Of a stretch of 42,942 bases of DNA, positions 41,434-42,942 are shown in pieces. Below the pieces are notes generated by a model that saw only the letters and a program-made list of their open reading frames with translations, had not been told where the DNA came from and ran no database searches. The stretch comes from Lachnospiraceae bacterium UBA7205. GTDB taxonomy: Bacteria; Bacillota; Clostridia; Lachnospirales; Lachnospiraceae. The DNA is taken from the NCBI GenBank assembly GCA_002490665.1, contig DKUL01000008.1:1-42942 (forward strand). Direction: 5' to 3'. The stretch's first letter is position 1; the number at the start of each line of letters is the position of its first letter. The position numbers were made by a program, and so were the translations under genes.

Positions 41434-42093
41434 CTAATTTTTCACATCACATTCCTTCATGCCCCTTAAGTCATTCCAGCATTTTGTAGCAATCTTAATG
41501 GTATCCGTCAGACAGTTTATATCCCTGTCGCACTGTTCTATCTCTTTGGCATATATATCAACCAGTTCAAAGTATTCCTTTTGTGCTTCTTCCATGCACT
41601 GTTTTGCGGCATCCATGATTATGTCTTTGGCATCATTTTTGTCGGATGTATTTACTTGTCTGACTGCTTCTATTGCATATTTTGTTGCTTTTATATATGG
41701 AATATAGCAAAACTTAGTTATGTCATTCATTCTATTACATATAGCTTCCGCCTGCCCTTTGCTATAGCCTTTCTTTATCCATGTATTTAAGATATACTGC
41801 TCATCACTATCCAGTTTTTCATTGTCATAAAGCGGATTCCTGTATATTTCTGTAATGTCCCTCAGCATGACCATTTCCCTTGACATGCTTGTCCTACCTT
41901 TCCATGTATCAATATAAATGACCTGCTGTGGTTCTGAATCCGCATTTTCCTTATATACACCAATCCAAGAGATTGTACCATTATATTCCTGTTCTCCCAC
42001 ATGACAGATTGCTTTATCACCTTCATATAAATAATGTGTTCCTATTTCATCTGTATACTTTATGTTTGTTGCTGTTTCTATATTTAACATCAT
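41434..42093 (-). CDS. Unknown element-encoded protein
   Basis: Not recognised. 219 residues from ATG 42093, with AGGAG 7 bases upstream; ATGs at 42099 and 42090 are alternatives. The N-terminal third is beta-prone (THYLYEGDKAICHVGEQEYN, then VYIDTWKGR-like VIYIDTWKGRTSMSREMV). The C-terminal half is helical, charged and Cys-containing (CMEEAQKEYFELVDIYAKEI, EQCDRDINCL). There is no signal or membrane segment. It lies 71 bases after the tape-measure-like gene. AT-rich codon use like the neighbouring element genes and unlike the host genes suggests it came in with the element. Confidence 0.7.
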   Translation of the reverse strand: MMLNIETATNIKYTDEIGTHYLYEGDKAICHVGEQEYNGTISWIGVYKENADSEPQQVIYIDTWKGRTSMSREMVMLRDITEIYRNPLYDNEKLDSDEQYILNTWIKKGYSKGQAEAICNRMNDITKFCYIPYIKATKYAIEAVRQVNTSDKNDAKDIIMDAAKQCMEEAQKEYFELVDIYAKEIEQCDRDINCLTDTIKIATKCWNDLRGMKECDVKN

Positions 42094-42164
42094 TATCATT
42101 CTCCTCTGTTTTCATTTTTTATTGTTACCGCACCCATATTTCAGAGTGCGGTACAATATCATGC

Positions 42165-42942
42165 TTAAAGTACAGACTTTCTCACAGGTCTTCTTCCTGT
42201 AACCAATTTTGCCTCATTATAAAGCCTGTCTGTAAAGTTCTTGTACATTTTGTCTGTATTATATTCAAATTCCTTACTGAAACTCTTGTCAACACTGCCT
42301 TCCACATTAATCATGTTATCATAATGATTGTTGATAACAACCTGTTGTTCATTCCTGTTGGTGACATATTCAGGAATATATGGTTTTGTGCTGACCATTG
42401 TTTCACACTGTCTTGACGTGATGTTGAATAAATCAGGGTTAAAATTCTTCCACAATGTATCAGGACTTACCGGCACAAGCCCATACTTCTCAAGTATTTC
42501 AGCAGTCTTTGATGTGTTATCACTTATCTGTCCTGAAATTTCCGTATCCTGTGAATCAGATACATCAATCGCACCATCGAATGTTTCCTGTAGGAATTCT
42601 GAAAGGTTATCAACAGCTTCTGTTATTTTATTTACGGCATCAGGCACTTTATTATTACCTGTCACGGAAGTATTTACGGTAAGTATTTTCCCATCAGTGA
42701 CACTCGTATCGTCAGGCGTCAAGTCCAGTCCGTCAATTGATGTTCCCATTCCGGCATAAAACGCAATGATTTTATCCATCGTGTCATTAACACTGTCCGT
42801 TGAAGTCCTGTATAAATCCTTTGCAGAAGCTATGATGTCCTTCTGTTCCTTCAGGATTTCCTCGACAGATTTCGTTGAATTGTCGAGTGCTTCTTCAAGA
42901 GAAGCTGCGAACTCATCCAGCGCATCAATCTGTAAGTTATAG
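42165..42942 (-). CDS. Probable phage tail tape-measure protein, C-terminal fragment
   Basis: The frame is open with no stop through the right edge, so this is the C-terminal 258 residues of a longer protein. The left part (LDEFAASLEEALDNSTKSVE and onward) is a charged helix of the tape-measure type. The end has VVINNHYDNMINVEGSVD, then a short helix and TGRRPVRKSVL. Phage tape-measure proteins end with a similar NxxYDxxxxVxGxVD pattern, which is the basis of the call. The position next to integrase and excisionase is unusual for a complete prophage, where the tail genes are far from int. Confidence 0.6.
   Translation of the reverse strand, partial: YNLQIDALDEFAASLEEALDNSTKSVEEILKEQKDIIASAKDLYRTSTDSVNDTMDKIIAFYAGMGTSIDGLDLTPDDTSVTDGKILTVNTSVTGNNKVPDAVNKITEAVDNLSEFLQETFDGAIDVSDSQDTEISGQISDNTSKTAEILEKYGLVPVSPDTLWKNFNPDLFNITSRQCETMVSTKPYIPEYVTNRNEQQVVINNHYDNMINVEGSVDKSFSKEFEYNTDKMYKNFTDRLYNEAKLVTGRRPVRKSVL

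Noticed and set aside
1..42942. CRISPR array, rRNA or insertion sequence
   Set aside because: No regularly spaced repeats, no rRNA-like blocks and no transposase were seen.

Overview
The window looks like chromosomal DNA of a Gram-positive anaerobe of the class Clostridia, most likely a Lachnospiraceae member. Supporting signs are strong AGGAGG-type ribosome sites, alpha2-type glycyl-tRNA synthetase, bS21, the era/YqzL-like/recO and scpA/scpB neighbourhoods, a fused acyl-CoA dehydratase activase, and an Lpl/Yes-type sugar transporter with its YesL, YesM and YesN partners. This placement is inferred from gene content and not from a marker search. No rRNA, tRNA or CRISPR array was found. All but two genes lie on the minus strand.

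Region by region: (1) 1-3056 holds the first codons of a probable carboxyltransferase gene, a D-Ala-D-Ala carboxypeptidase and a two-domain polyphosphate:AMP phosphotransferase. (2) 3091-13576 is a carbohydrate import locus. It has two paralogous binding lipoproteins, two permeases, a YesL-like membrane protein, a YesN-type response regulator reading the other way, and a YesM-type sensor kinase. No transport ATPase and no glycosidase gene is present. (3) 11774-17868 reads as a tight minus-strand series: DD-carboxypeptidase, metallophosphoesterase, scpA, scpB, udk, and then the sensor kinase. A long hairpin contains the scpA ribosome site. (4) 18003-18976 holds a CmpB-like membrane protein and rpsU, with a clear promoter and terminator. 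(5) 19016-30856 is a long co-directional run that may be one transcript: rhomboid-like protein, truncated sigma-like protein, unknown protein, M16C peptidase, era, a YqzL-like small gene overlapping recO, recO, lipoprotein, glyQS and alaS. (6) 31002-35528 is a plus-strand gene for a giant 2-hydroxyacyl-CoA dehydratase activase fusion. (7) 35537-39360 holds an unknown protein, asnS with an elaborate inverted-repeat leader and no T-box, a small coiled-coil gene, and a hemerythrin/receiver fusion. (8) 39422 to the window end is the edge of an integrated phage-like element: integrase, excisionase-like protein, an unknown protein, and the C-terminal part of a probable tail tape-measure protein that runs off the window.

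The best leads are the asnS promoter and leader architecture, the scpA hairpin that hides the ribosome site, the sigma-like protein lacking promoter-reading regions together with its coupled partner, the YqzL-like gene overlapping recO, the orphan second binding protein with palindromes in the divergent promoter region, and the compressed phage element. Function statements rest on motifs read by eye; no database search was possible.
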